From: Puniceicoccales bacterium
GTDB lineage: Bacteria; Verrucomicrobiota; Verrucomicrobiia; Opitutales; JAIRKQ01
Reading direction: 5' to 3'
Assembly: GCA_031267915.1 (NCBI GenBank)
Contig: JAIRYE010000006.1
Coordinates: 1 to 64,000 of the forward strand
DNA length: 64,000 bases
The notes beneath the pieces are model-generated. The model worked only from the letters and a program-made list of their open reading frames with translations, was not told the origin of the DNA and made no database searches. How positions within the stretch are numbered: position 1 is the first letter of the stretch; the number at the start of each line of letters is the position of its first letter. Made by a program: the position numbers and the translations under genes. This document shows, one piece after another, positions 1-8,139 of the stretch.

Positions 1-768
1 GTTTTATCCTATGTATCATCTGCCGCTTCCGTAGCCGGAAATGTGCTCTCATGCGTAGGATCTGCTGGACTTGCCAGTGGGATGCTCATAGCAAAAGCTG
101 CTACATCTGCGATTTCTGCCGGGACTGCTATTGCAAATGATGCCATTAGTGCATCCGGCGGTAGCAGGGAAAATATTGATTCAGAGATAGTTAATATCTC
201 CAAAATTAGGCCAAATCTATTTGAAGGCAATTTCGGAGCGAGAGATGCAGCTTCAGTCTACTTTTTGGCTCGTGATATTCTTCGAAATCCCAAAAAAAAT
301 AAAGGATTCGGCTTGGGGCTTGGGAAGAAAAACGCGCTAAAGAAGCTGCGTGAGGGACTGGTAAGTATTGACCAGGCAATTGAAAATTGCAGACCCAATG
401 ATAATCGGAGCCGAACCAACTTGCAGAGGATGCGCCAGGCCATTGCTGCTGGAGCCGATGCTACTAGCAAAAAACTTAATGCTGCAAGAGTGAAAAAGAC
501 TCTGAAAGTAGGGGGAGCAGTGGCTGGAACAGTGGCAGCGGCGGCTTTTGGAGTGGCAACATTCGGAGCAGGAGCTCCACTTACTGTCCTTACGGCGCTG
601 TCAACAGTGGGAACAATAGCATCAACCGTCGTCAGCGATATACAACTAGTGGCGAAATTAGTCAAAAATGAGCCGACGCCGACTGGAGGCGAAGACATAA
701 ATATTACGACGGAAACCGAATTTTCAGGCGCCTATGCGACTGCTAATGTTTCGACGTCAAAACCATAA
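1..768 (+). CDS. Hydrophobic Ala/Gly-rich protein, 5' end cut off by window
   Basis: The frame is open from base 1, so the true start lies outside the window; a GTG at 43 is internal to the visible frame and need not be the start. I do not recognise the family. The visible 255 residues begin with a small-residue hydrophobic stretch (about 1-55), then a charged, helical, Lys/Arg-rich middle, then a second hydrophobic Ala/Gly/Val segment (about residues 170-215) that could form a membrane hairpin, and a short Thr/Ser-rich polar tail. Two hydrophobic hairpins flanking a helical core are typical of type III secretion translocators and some effectors. That is only a resemblance. A CesT-like secretion chaperone at 47137 makes it worth noting. 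Function unknown; coding status fairly sure from length and codon regularity. Confidence 0.6.
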   Translation, partial: VLSYVSSAASVAGNVLSCVGSAGLASGMLIAKAATSAISAGTAIANDAISASGGSRENIDSEIVNISKIRPNLFEGNFGARDAASVYFLARDILRNPKKNKGFGLGLGKKNALKKLREGLVSIDQAIENCRPNDNRSRTNLQRMRQAIAAGADATSKKLNAARVKKTLKVGGAVAGTVAAAAFGVATFGAGAPLTVLTALSTVGTIASTVVSDIQLVAKLVKNEPTPTGGEDINITTETEFSGAYATANVSTSKP

Positions 769-783
769 AAATTGTCTCACAGC

Positions 784-933
784 ATGACAACTAGCGGCAC
801 AGGCGATAACACTTCGCCGGGAAGCTCCATTTTCCGGGGCCTCCACGTATTCGATTGCCCACGGTTCGACGGCCTGGAAAATTTGCAAAATACAGGCGCA
901 TTCAACTCCGGCGGCTATATAGTTGCCATGTGA
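784..933 (+). CDS. Possible small 49-residue ORF downstream of the first gene
   Basis: An ATG frame begins 15 bases after the preceding stop and encodes 49 residues rich in Gly, Ser, Asn and Phe, ending in a short hydrophobic tail. No clear ribosome binding site precedes it and I recognise no family. It could be a small gene co-transcribed with its upstream neighbour, or a remnant. The opposite strand is also open here (757-987) with a less natural composition. Low confidence that it is expressed. Confidence 0.2.
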   Translation: MTTSGTGDNTSPGSSIFRGLHVFDCPRFDGLENLQNTGAFNSGGYIVAM

Positions 934-1148
934 AGTTAGGGCCTGCGGCGAAATTTTCGGAGATGCGATCTGCCGACCACAGCGCAAAGACCTGAACTAT
1001 CCGGAAATTTGTCGCTCATAAACTGATGTTTCTGTGAGTGTAAAAAAGCTAATCGATGGATAAAAACACCACCCCCGCATAAAACCCGATGCGAGTTTTA
1101 AGTATGCGATTAAAGTTTTTTGTGTTGCCCCGAACGCGATAGCAAAGT
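934..1148. other. Intergenic stretch without a recognised gene
   Basis: These bases lie between the small ORF and the end of hpf. Apart from an imperfect inverted repeat near 1078-1100 (AAAAC/GTTTT arms) I see no gene, tRNA or strong promoter. It may hold the 3' ends of converging transcripts. Confidence 0.4.
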
Positions 1149-1466
1149 TTAGTGTTTTCTTTTTTCTTTTACGATTTTTAGTGATTCAGTCAGCTGCCTG
1201 TCGAGTTTTTCGACCATGGCGTCGATGGACTTGTAGAGATCTCCGGTGGCGGCCCTTGCTTCTAGGTCGGGGCCACCAATTTCCACATGCCCGTGAGCTA
1301 TAAATTCGTCCGTGTGTGCTTTATTTTTTGACATTTCGAGACTCACCCGAATGCGGATGATTTTTTTATCATGCCTGAATAATTTGCGCACCTTTTCATT
1401 TACGACATCTTTCAATGATTCCGTAAGATCCACGTGTATACCCGAAATGATTATTTCACTAGTCAT
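1149..1466 (-). CDS. hpf: Ribosome hibernation promoting factor (short HPF/RaiA type)
   Basis: A 105-residue protein of the HPF/YfiA family, which binds the decoding region of idle 30S or 70S ribosomes and stabilises them in stationary phase. The N-terminal pattern (IIISGIHVDLTESLKDVV, then K..KL) and the basic lysine-rich end fit the family. Its length fits the short form without the C-terminal dimerisation domain of long HPF. I prefer the ATG at 1466, since it places the domain at residue 1 and has AGGAG immediately upstream (unusually close, one base). An in-frame ATG at 1493 would add nine residues with no ribosome binding site. It follows ybeY in the same direction, so the two are probably co-transcribed. 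Confidence 0.88.
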   Translation of the reverse strand: MTSEIIISGIHVDLTESLKDVVNEKVRKLFRHDKKIIRIRVSLEMSKNKAHTDEFIAHGHVEIGGPDLEARAATGDLYKSIDAMVEKLDRQLTESLKIVKEKRKH

Positions 1467-1502
1467 GCTCCTAGGTAAGTGCACTGCGCCCATTTTGCAA
1501 CG

Positions 1503-1973
1503 CTAGATGTGCTTGCGTGAAAATTCAGGCAAACGGTGCATATTTTTCACGAGGGACATGCAGAAATTTTCCCCCTCTCTCATTTTTATTCTTTCATTTT
1601 CGGAAATATCATCCAGCCCAGACAGATGCAGATAGCCGTGGATCAGGTAGAGATTTAATTCCTCCGAGAACGTTGTCCCATACCGTTTGCAATTTTCAAA
1701 TGCATAGTCCGGAGATGTGCAAATTTCACCAGCGAAATTTGTCCCGGGATCTCCGGGAAACGTTATCACATCGGTGAGGGATGAATCTTCTAAAAATTTT
1801 AAATGAATCTCGCACATTTTTTTTTTGCTTAGAAAGGCAATGGAAAGTTCTCCGCCGGGAATGCAAAACTCTGAAGAATCCAGCACGCGTATCAGTGAAA
1901 AAATTTCTCGCTTGGCAAACACCAACTCCTCCAGTTCATTGAAGATGGAAATTTTTCTTCGGGATATTTTCAC
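1503..1973 (-). CDS. ybeY: Endoribonuclease YbeY / rRNA maturation factor
   Basis: A 156-residue UPF0054 protein, a zinc metallo-endoribonuclease acting in 16S rRNA 3' maturation and late 70S quality control. The family motifs are present: LTDVITFP near residue 67 and the metal site HGYLHLSGLDD at 112-122. The first two ligands, H112 and H116, are intact. The third position, usually His in HGxLHLxGYDH, is Asp122, and the Tyr before the Asp pair is Leu; Asp at the third position occurs in some other bacterial lineages and may still bind metal. The ATG follows the stop of the HD-phosphodiesterase gene by three bases, so the genes form one operon with hpf behind, mixing ribosome care and second-messenger turnover. 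Confidence 0.93.
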   Translation of the reverse strand: MKISRRKISIFNELEELVFAKREIFSLIRVLDSSEFCIPGGELSIAFLSKKKMCEIHLKFLEDSSLTDVITFPGDPGTNFAGEICTSPDYAFENCKRYGTTFSEELNLYLIHGYLHLSGLDDISENERIKMREGENFCMSLVKNMHRLPEFSRKHI

Positions 1974-1976
1974 TTT

Positions 1977-4319
1977 TCAATGCGGTTCATTGGCGGAAGA
2001 TTCTTCGGCGAAGTTGTAGGAAATTCGCGAGTGCATCATTGACAAAATGACGGAGGTGAAGATTTTTTTAAGTTCCCGAATTTCATTGAACGTGATTGGG
2101 CACTCATCCAACTGGTGATCATTCAATTTAATGGCAAAGATATTGTTTACCAAACTTTCGATGGCCTGGTGTGTTATTCTCTTCATTGTTCGGCTGGCTG
2201 CTTCCACAGAGTCTGCCAGCATGACAATTAAATTTTCTTTGGTCTGTGGTCTCGGACCATCGTATCTAAAAGTGGAAACGTCGACTTTATTTGTCACCAG
2301 GGTGTGAATCTGCTCTTCGGACATATTTGTCGTGTCAACGGTCGCGAGAATCTCTTTTTTGGCCTTTTCATAGAAGTATTGAATGACTGTGGTGCCGTGG
2401 TGCTGCTGAATTATATCGACAATTATGGGCGGCAATTTGTGTTTCTTTGCCAATTCTATGCCATCTTTTACGTGATTTTTTATGATCAGTGTGCTAATAT
2501 ACGGCGTCTGGCGATCGTGCAAATTTATTTGGTTATTTTGATTTTCTACGAAATATTCCGATTTCAGCATTTTCCCTATGTCGTGGTACAACGCCCCGGT
2601 TTTGCATAGAACCGAGTTGAGATTTGTTTGAATGGCCACCTGCTCGGCGATGTTTGAGACTATGAGGCTATGGTTGTACGTTCCGGGAGCGGAAAATTGT
2701 AAACTTTTCAAAATTGGATTATTGTAGTCGGTCAATTCGAGCAGTGTCACATTCGAGTGTGCGGCAAATATTCTTTCAAAAATTGGAAGCAGTGCGACGA
2801 TTGTTATTCCGGAGCTTATTCCCATGACGGCCGCTCCATATCCCTGCAGTATAGTCACTTTATTCAAGGGTAGAGAAAGCAGATCCCGCCCCCAGATTAC
2901 TAGCATGACAATCAGGCCTGATATTCCCCCTGCCCTCACGATTTTTATCCTAAAGTTTGCGTTTTTCAGCAGGTGAAGAAATATCAAATTGGAGATTAGT
3001 AGCAATACGAAAAATTCTATGGATTTCGACAGCATCAGCGTGTAGTATACGGACACCAGAGCTGAAACGGCGATTCCTTCAACAAGTCCGTAGATTAGCA
3101 TTGCGATCCCCGAGGCGCAGAGAATGGGTGCGAAAAAGTGCAGGGAGCAAATTAGTGTGAAATTCTTTTCGAATATTTCATGTTCTCCCACGTATATAAA
3201 CATTCGCAGGAAAAATAATTGAGCAGCCACCAGCAGCCCGCACAGCAGAATGGTCCTTAATTTTATACGCCTACTTAATAGCAAAATACGAATGAAGAAT
3301 GTTACTGCGTAGAGTGCAACCGTTCCAAGAAATATTTTTGGATAAAATGCCCGGTGGAATCCATATCCGGTATCGTGAAACAGCTTAATTGCTTTTTGAT
3401 AGGCTGCCAATGCTTCATATGTCTCGGTGTCGATTTCCATATTATTTTCCAGTAGCACTTCCCATTGCTTAACTTTCACGCGGACTGGTTTGATTGATTT
3501 GAGGATCATGTCAGATTTGGTTTTACTCTCCTTTGCGTTGTATATCAGATTTGGCTTGATCCCCTGCTTAATTATGTTGAAAAGTATCGTCACTATCTCG
3601 TTATCAATATCCATTGACACTAGTTGCGTTCTTGCGTAGCGCAGAGCGCTTTCCAGTGTGCGCACATTCTTTTTGTTCCCATCCTTTAGCTTTAACCCGA
3701 AATAATTCATGGATTGGTTTTGATCAATGAAAGATATGGATTCCGAAAGGACGCCATCCTGTGCTATTTCTCTGAGTATCGATATGCATTCCTGAAATAC
3801 CTGGGCGCGCTCAATGGGAGACAGGGAGTTAATGAGCAGAGCGATATCCTGCCATACGATTTGTATGACATTTAAAATTACAAATTCCTCGACGAATTCA
3901 CGTATTTCCTCACGTCCTGTCTCATGCAGTGTGTGTTCGTATGTGAAATTTTCTATCTGCTCATCAAGAACTTTTAGCATGTGAATGAATTCATCATAGC
4001 TTCTTTCATTTATGACGAACACGTTGCTCGTTTGCATTTTTCTCTGCTCGTATAATCTTTCGGTTCTGACCTTGCTTTCATATTCGAATGGTATTTCGGC
4101 AATGATTTTTATTTTGGATATATTGCCGGGGAGGAATTGTATTCTCAGCCAATTATTTCCGAGAAATGATATGGCGCCAAATCCAATGGCAAATACAAAA
4201 AACAGGAGAACGGAAGCCAATTTATTTAGCCATGCTGAACGAAAGCCGACAATTATTATGGGGTCATGGCCGTGTGGTATGACGCCCAATGCTGCACTCT
4301 GCCGTTTCCTTATACCCAT
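1977..4319 (-). CDS. Membrane HD-domain phosphohydrolase, PgpH-like (7TMR-HD)
   Basis: A 780-residue membrane protein of the 7TM-HD class. One N-terminal membrane segment (about 30-55) is followed by a large extracytoplasmic helical domain to about 330. A bundle of hydrophobic segments then runs to about 510, and a C-terminal cytoplasmic HD domain ends the protein. Metal-binding residues show as NHS near 548 and YHDIGKM near 576, followed by further conserved His and Asp. Characterised members (PgpH) cleave cyclic di-AMP to pApA, controlling potassium and osmotic balance. Substrate specificity here is inferred from architecture only. It sits directly upstream of ybeY, a gene order common in many bacteria, which supports both calls. 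Confidence 0.88.
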   Translation of the reverse strand: MGIRKRQSAALGVIPHGHDPIIIVGFRSAWLNKLASVLLFFVFAIGFGAISFLGNNWLRIQFLPGNISKIKIIAEIPFEYESKVRTERLYEQRKMQTSNVFVINERSYDEFIHMLKVLDEQIENFTYEHTLHETGREEIREFVEEFVILNVIQIVWQDIALLINSLSPIERAQVFQECISILREIAQDGVLSESISFIDQNQSMNYFGLKLKDGNKKNVRTLESALRYARTQLVSMDIDNEIVTILFNIIKQGIKPNLIYNAKESKTKSDMILKSIKPVRVKVKQWEVLLENNMEIDTETYEALAAYQKAIKLFHDTGYGFHRAFYPKIFLGTVALYAVTFFIRILLLSRRIKLRTILLCGLLVAAQLFFLRMFIYVGEHEIFEKNFTLICSLHFFAPILCASGIAMLIYGLVEGIAVSALVSVYYTLMLSKSIEFFVLLLISNLIFLHLLKNANFRIKIVRAGGISGLIVMLVIWGRDLLSLPLNKVTILQGYGAAVMGISSGITIVALLPIFERIFAAHSNVTLLELTDYNNPILKSLQFSAPGTYNHSLIVSNIAEQVAIQTNLNSVLCKTGALYHDIGKMLKSEYFVENQNNQINLHDRQTPYISTLIIKNHVKDGIELAKKHKLPPIIVDIIQQHHGTTVIQYFYEKAKKEILATVDTTNMSEEQIHTLVTNKVDVSTFRYDGPRPQTKENLIVMLADSVEAASRTMKRITHQAIESLVNNIFAIKLNDHQLDECPITFNEIRELKKIFTSVILSMMHSRISYNFAEESSANEPH

Positions 4320-4362
4320 GAATATTATCTCTTAAATTAATTCACAAATCTCACGTGGGAAT

Positions 4363-4845
4363 TTAAGTGAAAGTGCGAAGCCGAGCAACCATTTTTTCCA
4401 GTGCCTGGGGTAAAACCTTTGCATTGCCAATTACTGGCATGAAATTTGTGTCTCCGTGCCAGCGTGGAACTACGTGACAGTGTATGTGGTTGGCTATTCC
4501 AGCTCCGGCAGCTGCACCAAGATTGTATCCGATGTTGAACCCGTGCGGATGAAGAGCCTCCACTAAAATTTTTTGCATCCTAAGAATAGACTGGCCCATG
4601 TCTGCATATTCCTCTGGACTGAGCTCCTGAATATCTGCGACCTGCCGATAGGGGATTAGCATTGAATGTCCAGCGTTGTAGGGAAATTTATTGAGTGCAG
4701 CGTAGCACAGTTTACTTCGAAATACTAGGAGAGAAGTACTTTCATCCTCATTTGGAATTTGCAGGAACGGATTTTCATTCTCTGATTTTTCCGATTGGGG
4801 GATTTCAACGTAATCCATGCGCCAGTATGCGTGTAGATTTTTCAT
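4363..4845 (-). CDS. HIT-family nucleotide hydrolase
   Basis: A 160-residue histidine-triad protein. The catalytic triad is visible as HIHCHVVPRW near residue 131, preceded by the family's AGAGIANH segment and an N-terminal half with KFPYNAGHSMLIPYR, the usual nucleotide-binding strand. HIT proteins of this branch act on dinucleoside polyphosphates (Ap4A phosphorylase or hydrolase-like) or AMP-lysine-type conjugates in the cytoplasm. The exact substrate cannot be read from the sequence. It stands alone on the minus strand, 43 bases from the HD-phosphodiesterase start and diverging from rho. Confidence 0.87.
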   Translation of the reverse strand: MKNLHAYWRMDYVEIPQSEKSENENPFLQIPNEDESTSLLVFRSKLCYAALNKFPYNAGHSMLIPYRQVADIQELSPEEYADMGQSILRMQKILVEALHPHGFNIGYNLGAAAGAGIANHIHCHVVPRWHGDTNFMPVIGNAKVLPQALEKMVARLRTFT

Positions 4846-4967
4846 AAGGGTTCATAAATAGATTTTCAGGCCAATGGCAATCGCATATTCTCGGAAAATG
4901 CAGCACTGAATGCGTGCTCTAAAATCTTGCCATTCGCATAATAATGAATTTGGTGTGGGAGTTTGAT

Positions 4968-6116
4968 ATGGAAATTCGCGAAAATGATGGTTCGTCCTCA
5001 GCTCAGGAAAACTTTGTTGGAATTTTGGAACTGGCTGAATGCGAACGCTATGGGCAATTAATAAGTTGCAGCGACAATGGGGTGGAGGACATGGCGAATC
5101 CCTATGTCGGGATGGATATGCTCAGGAAGTATCACCTGAGGCGTGGGCAGAAGGTTTCGGCTACAATCCTGCCACGTTCAAATTTTCCGAATCCAAAGGT
5201 TGTTTCCATTGATAAAATAGACGACATGTTGCCAGAGGAACGGAATAGGTGCGTTGCATTCGACAGGTTGGTTTCGGAACAGCCGCACAGGCAAATTGTT
5301 CTGGAGTGTGTCGGATGTTCCCTTTCTTCGAGGATCATCGATCTCTTTTGCCCCATGGGGAGAGGTCAGCGTGGTATAATCGTATCTCCACCGAGGGCTG
5401 GGAAAACCCTACTGTTACACGAACTTGCAAAAAGTATTGGAAATAATTTTCCTGAGATTGTTCTGATTGTGGCGCTGATTGATGAGAGGCCGGAGGAAAT
5501 TACCGATTTCAAGCGTTCAGTTTGTGCAGAAATTTATGCGTCATCGAATGACCAGGGGTCCAAAAATCACGTGCGCATCGGACGTTTGGCAAGTGAACGC
5601 GCACGAAATTTGGCGGAAAGCGGCCGTGACGTTGTGCTGTTTATAGATTCAATGACTCGACTGGCTCGTGCACACAATGCCGTGGGAGGCAATGGTCGCA
5701 CAATGACAGGCGGAATCGATGCCCGTGCCATGGAAAACACTAGAAAAATATTCGCGCTGGCACGGGATACGAAAACCGCTGGCAGTTTGACAGTCATCGC
5801 CACTGCGCTCGTTGACACGGGGAGTAAAATGGATGATTTAATTTTTCAGGAGCTCAGGGGGACAGGCAACTTGGAAATTATTCTCAGCAGAAAATTGGCG
5901 GAAATGCGTGTCTGGCCAGCCATTGATTTGCACGCGTCTGGAACAAGGCACGAGGAACTGCTCATGTCATCTCAAATGCTCAATAGTGCGTCATTTTTGA
6001 GGCGAGCGTTCGCAAATACTGAAACGGAAAAAGCAACGGAATCGCTGATAAGCAGACTATCTCAGTATGAAAATAATCGCGCATTCCTGTCCATGATTGC
6101 CAAATCATGCAAATGA
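4968..6116 (+). CDS. rho: Transcription termination factor Rho, short atypical form
   Basis: Rho is a hexameric RNA helicase that ends transcription of untranslated RNA. The ATPase core is clear: P-loop SPPRAGKT near residue 140 (K replaced by R at the third position), LIDERPEE near 171, DSMTRLARAHN, GGIDARAM, and AIDLHASGTRHEELL. At 382 residues it is shorter than the roughly 419 of E. coli. The N-terminal helical Rho_N part is missing, and the cold-shock-like RNA domain lacks the family's GFGFLR; the aligned stretch reads RYGQLI. I chose ATG 4968 because GTGGGAG lies six bases upstream; an in-frame ATG at 4944 has no such site. Its divergent neighbour is the HIT gene. Confidence 0.93.
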   Translation: MEIRENDGSSSAQENFVGILELAECERYGQLISCSDNGVEDMANPYVGMDMLRKYHLRRGQKVSATILPRSNFPNPKVVSIDKIDDMLPEERNRCVAFDRLVSEQPHRQIVLECVGCSLSSRIIDLFCPMGRGQRGIIVSPPRAGKTLLLHELAKSIGNNFPEIVLIVALIDERPEEITDFKRSVCAEIYASSNDQGSKNHVRIGRLASERARNLAESGRDVVLFIDSMTRLARAHNAVGGNGRTMTGGIDARAMENTRKIFALARDTKTAGSLTVIATALVDTGSKMDDLIFQELRGTGNLEIILSRKLAEMRVWPAIDLHASGTRHEELLMSSQMLNSASFLRRAFANTETEKATESLISRLSQYENNRAFLSMIAKSCK

Positions 6117-6184
6117 CAGTTCTTAAATGTGCCTGTTCCTATCTTTTGTTCTCGGGAAAGCTTTAGTTTTTATGGAAATATTTT

Positions 6185-6457
6185 TCAGGTCAGTATGAAA
6201 ATATTTCTCAGGCTAATGGCTTTTTCATTGAAAAGCGGAGTTATACTTGGAGGTTCGAGGATGCTCCGTACTGTTATTGCAAAACGATATCCGAGATAGT
6301 CATCCAAATTTCCGAGATTGGCAAGTAATCCCCGGTCAAAGTAGTAGCTGAAATTTCCTGATTTTATGTAGTAGTGGTATGGAGATCCCTGGTCGCTTTT
6401 TGCGAGAAATCCGGTTGCTTGGACTACCGGAGTAATGTCAATATACTCGTTGTTCAT
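6185..6457 (-). CDS. Unknown small protein, paralog A of a tandem pair
   Basis: A 90-residue protein of no family I recognise, starting at the MNNEY methionine (a GTG at 6580 would extend it by 41 unlikely residues). It is clearly homologous to the gene immediately upstream: both contain YY(I/V)K.G....., then a strand ending LGNL, then Y/I.G.RF..T(V/L), and a shared tail. The pattern of short strands around VQATGFL and GYRFAITVRS resembles a small beta-barrel such as an OB-fold, but this is inference. No signal peptide or membrane segment is visible with this start. No strong ribosome binding site is seen, so translation may be coupled to the upstream gene. Confidence 0.55.
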   Translation of the reverse strand: MNNEYIDITPVVQATGFLAKSDQGSPYHYYIKSGNFSYYFDRGLLANLGNLDDYLGYRFAITVRSILEPPSITPLFNEKAISLRNIFILT

Positions 6458-6504
6458 TATTGCTGTCAGAGAGTAAAAAACTGTTTTTTGAGGTAAAGCA
6501 AAAA

Positions 6505-6873
6505 TCAAAATCTGATTACAGATTGACAGCAGATTTGTCCGGTGCATTTTTGAGATGTGATTACAGGAGTAGGTTTCCACATGAATATTTGATTGGGAAT
6601 CTTGATTTCCATAGCAGAAGTTGCTCCCGGGTTCTCGCTGTCAAAATTCACTCTTCTTTCTGAGAGTATACTCTGCGGAAATGGTGATGATATTTTTTCA
6701 ATGGGGTGATTTCTGTCAAGCGTGAGAGTAAATCTACACCCAATGCAGGAGTTCAGATTTCCCAGATATGCAATTTCATGAGCCATGAAATTTACCTGAG
6801 ATTTACCGCGCTTTACATAATATGCGTCTGGGCCTATTCCTTTGTAAAGAATCCATACAATTTTCTGGCAATT
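6505..6873 (-). CDS. Unknown small protein, paralog B of a tandem pair
   Basis: A 122-residue protein of unknown function, related along its middle (YYVKRGKSQ..., LGNLNSCIGCRFTLTLD) to the gene downstream. I choose ATG 6873 because GAGG lies six bases before it. A further 16 in-frame residues upstream have no such support, and would bring the start within a base of the divergent transporter gene. The last 45 residues (from about FDSENPG) have no counterpart in paralog A and contain four Cys, perhaps an extension acquired after duplication or through loss of the original stop. The two genes look like a local duplication now diverged to roughly one-third identity by eye. Confidence 0.55.
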   Translation of the reverse strand, partial: NCQKIVWILYKGIGPDAYYVKRGKSQVNFMAHEIAYLGNLNSCIGCRFTLTLDRNHPIEKISSPFPQSILSERRVNFDSENPGATSAMEIKIPNQIFMWKPTPVITSQKCTGQICCQSVIRF

Positions 6874-6920
6874 CATAGCTTTCCTCAAAAAGGAAGGTAA
6901 TTCGCGTAAATTATATTGCA

Positions 6921-7883
6921 ATGTTTTTTCATATAATAGCTGCTTTTACAAAACACTATGGAAAATCTATTGACTTAGCTGCGCGCCTGGTAATCTTGCG
7001 ATTCGTGTGCCCTAAAAAAGATTACAGGAATTATTTGATCGGAATAGCTTGGTTTTTAGTCGGATTGGTCATATCCGTCAGCAACGATACTCTGATGAAG
7101 TTTTTGGGCAAGGAGTATTCAGCGGCACAGATTGTCTTTCTGCGCTACACATTTGCCACGCTGTCACTGCTGCCATTTCTTTTGGGAAAGAAAGATTTTG
7201 CCGCTAGGCTTTTCCGTGTCACAGGATTGCACTTTATTCGTGCGATTTTGCTGCTGCTCGGAATGTGGCTGTATTGCCTAGCTCTCCCCCAATTGCCAAT
7301 TTCAACGGTCGTGGCGCTAAATTTTGTCATTCCAATTTTCACACTGATCCTGGCGGCTGTATTTTTGCGGGAAAAAATTACAAGGCGCGCCGCAGTTGCC
7401 ACGATTTTTGGGTTTGCTGGAATTCTCATCGTTTGCGAACCGACTGGTGCGAAATTTATAACTTTTGCGATGGCGCTGGTGTTGCTGTCATCCGCACTAT
7501 TTGCATCATTGGACGTGATAAACAAAAAATTCGTCAGCGATGAGGGAGTTTTTCAGATGGTGCTCTACACAGCTACAATAACAGCGCTTCTATCTTTCCC
7601 GTTTGCGCTGTGCCAGTGGACATGTCCGCCGGTGCGTGATGTGTGCCTGTTTGCGGCCCTGGGATGTGGCGCCAATCTACTTTTATACTGCATTTTGAAA
7701 GCATTTGAAAGGGTTGATATTTCCACTGTGGCTCCACTTAAGTACTTTGAATTTGCTCTGACAGCTGCAGTTGGAATGGTGGTGTTTGGGGAGATTCCAA
7801 GTAAATCTACGATGCTCGGAGCACTGATTATTATTACGAGCACGCTGTGCATTATTTTTGCAGAAGTTGGAAGTGGGCGCTAG
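6921..7883 (+). CDS. DMT-superfamily (EamA) transporter
   Basis: A 320-residue inner-membrane protein with about ten hydrophobic helices in two EamA repeats (roughly residues 38-175 and 185-315). The typical end of repeat one, VFLREKITRRAAVATIFGFAGILIV, is easily seen. Family members export amino acids and metabolites or take up nucleotides or S-adenosylmethionine. Intracellular bacteria such as Chlamydia and Rickettsia use relatives for SAM uptake. The sequence does not fix the substrate. The N-terminus before residue 38 is not very hydrophobic, so a later start is possible; ATG 6921 lacks a strong ribosome binding site. It diverges from paralog B with a 47-base gap. Confidence 0.82.
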   Translation: MFFHIIAAFTKHYGKSIDLAARLVILRFVCPKKDYRNYLIGIAWFLVGLVISVSNDTLMKFLGKEYSAAQIVFLRYTFATLSLLPFLLGKKDFAARLFRVTGLHFIRAILLLLGMWLYCLALPQLPISTVVALNFVIPIFTLILAAVFLREKITRRAAVATIFGFAGILIVCEPTGAKFITFAMALVLLSSALFASLDVINKKFVSDEGVFQMVLYTATITALLSFPFALCQWTCPPVRDVCLFAALGCGANLLLYCILKAFERVDISTVAPLKYFEFALTAAVGMVVFGEIPSKSTMLGALIIITSTLCIIFAEVGSGR

Positions 7884-7974
7884 GAAATTTAAAAAACTTT
7901 TTGCCCGGAGAAAATATTCGGCTTGCAAAAGTGAAGAACTTCATCTTTCTCAGGGAGGTTATTACTGTTTTGTT

Positions 7975-8051
<77 letters not shown>

Positions 8052-8061
8052 GGACTAAATT

Positions 8062-8139
8062 CGGGAAGTAGCGCAGCCTGGTTAGCGCACTATTCTGGGG
8101 GGATAGGGGTCGGCGGTTCGAATCCGCTCTTCCCGACCA
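8062..8139 (+). tRNA. tRNA-Pro (anticodon GGG)
   Basis: A 78-nt cloverleaf with a perfect acceptor arm CGGGAAG/CTTCCCG, anticodon stem CTATT/GATAG, loop CTGGGGG and anticodon GGG, reading CCC and CCT. The T-arm GCGG/CCGC surrounds TTCGAAT and the CCA is encoded. Its last base abuts the stop codon of a pseudopilin gene on the opposite strand, so the two transcripts converge without any spacer. Confidence 0.95.

Noticed and set aside
258-698. Minus-strand open frame opposite the first gene
   Set aside because: It is the reverse complement of an Ala/Gly-rich coding region; such regions give open antisense frames, and the plus-strand protein has better coherence.
757-987. Minus-strand frame of 76 residues near 800
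   Set aside because: No ribosome binding site, no family, composition like antisense; the plus strand also has a short ORF with no better support.
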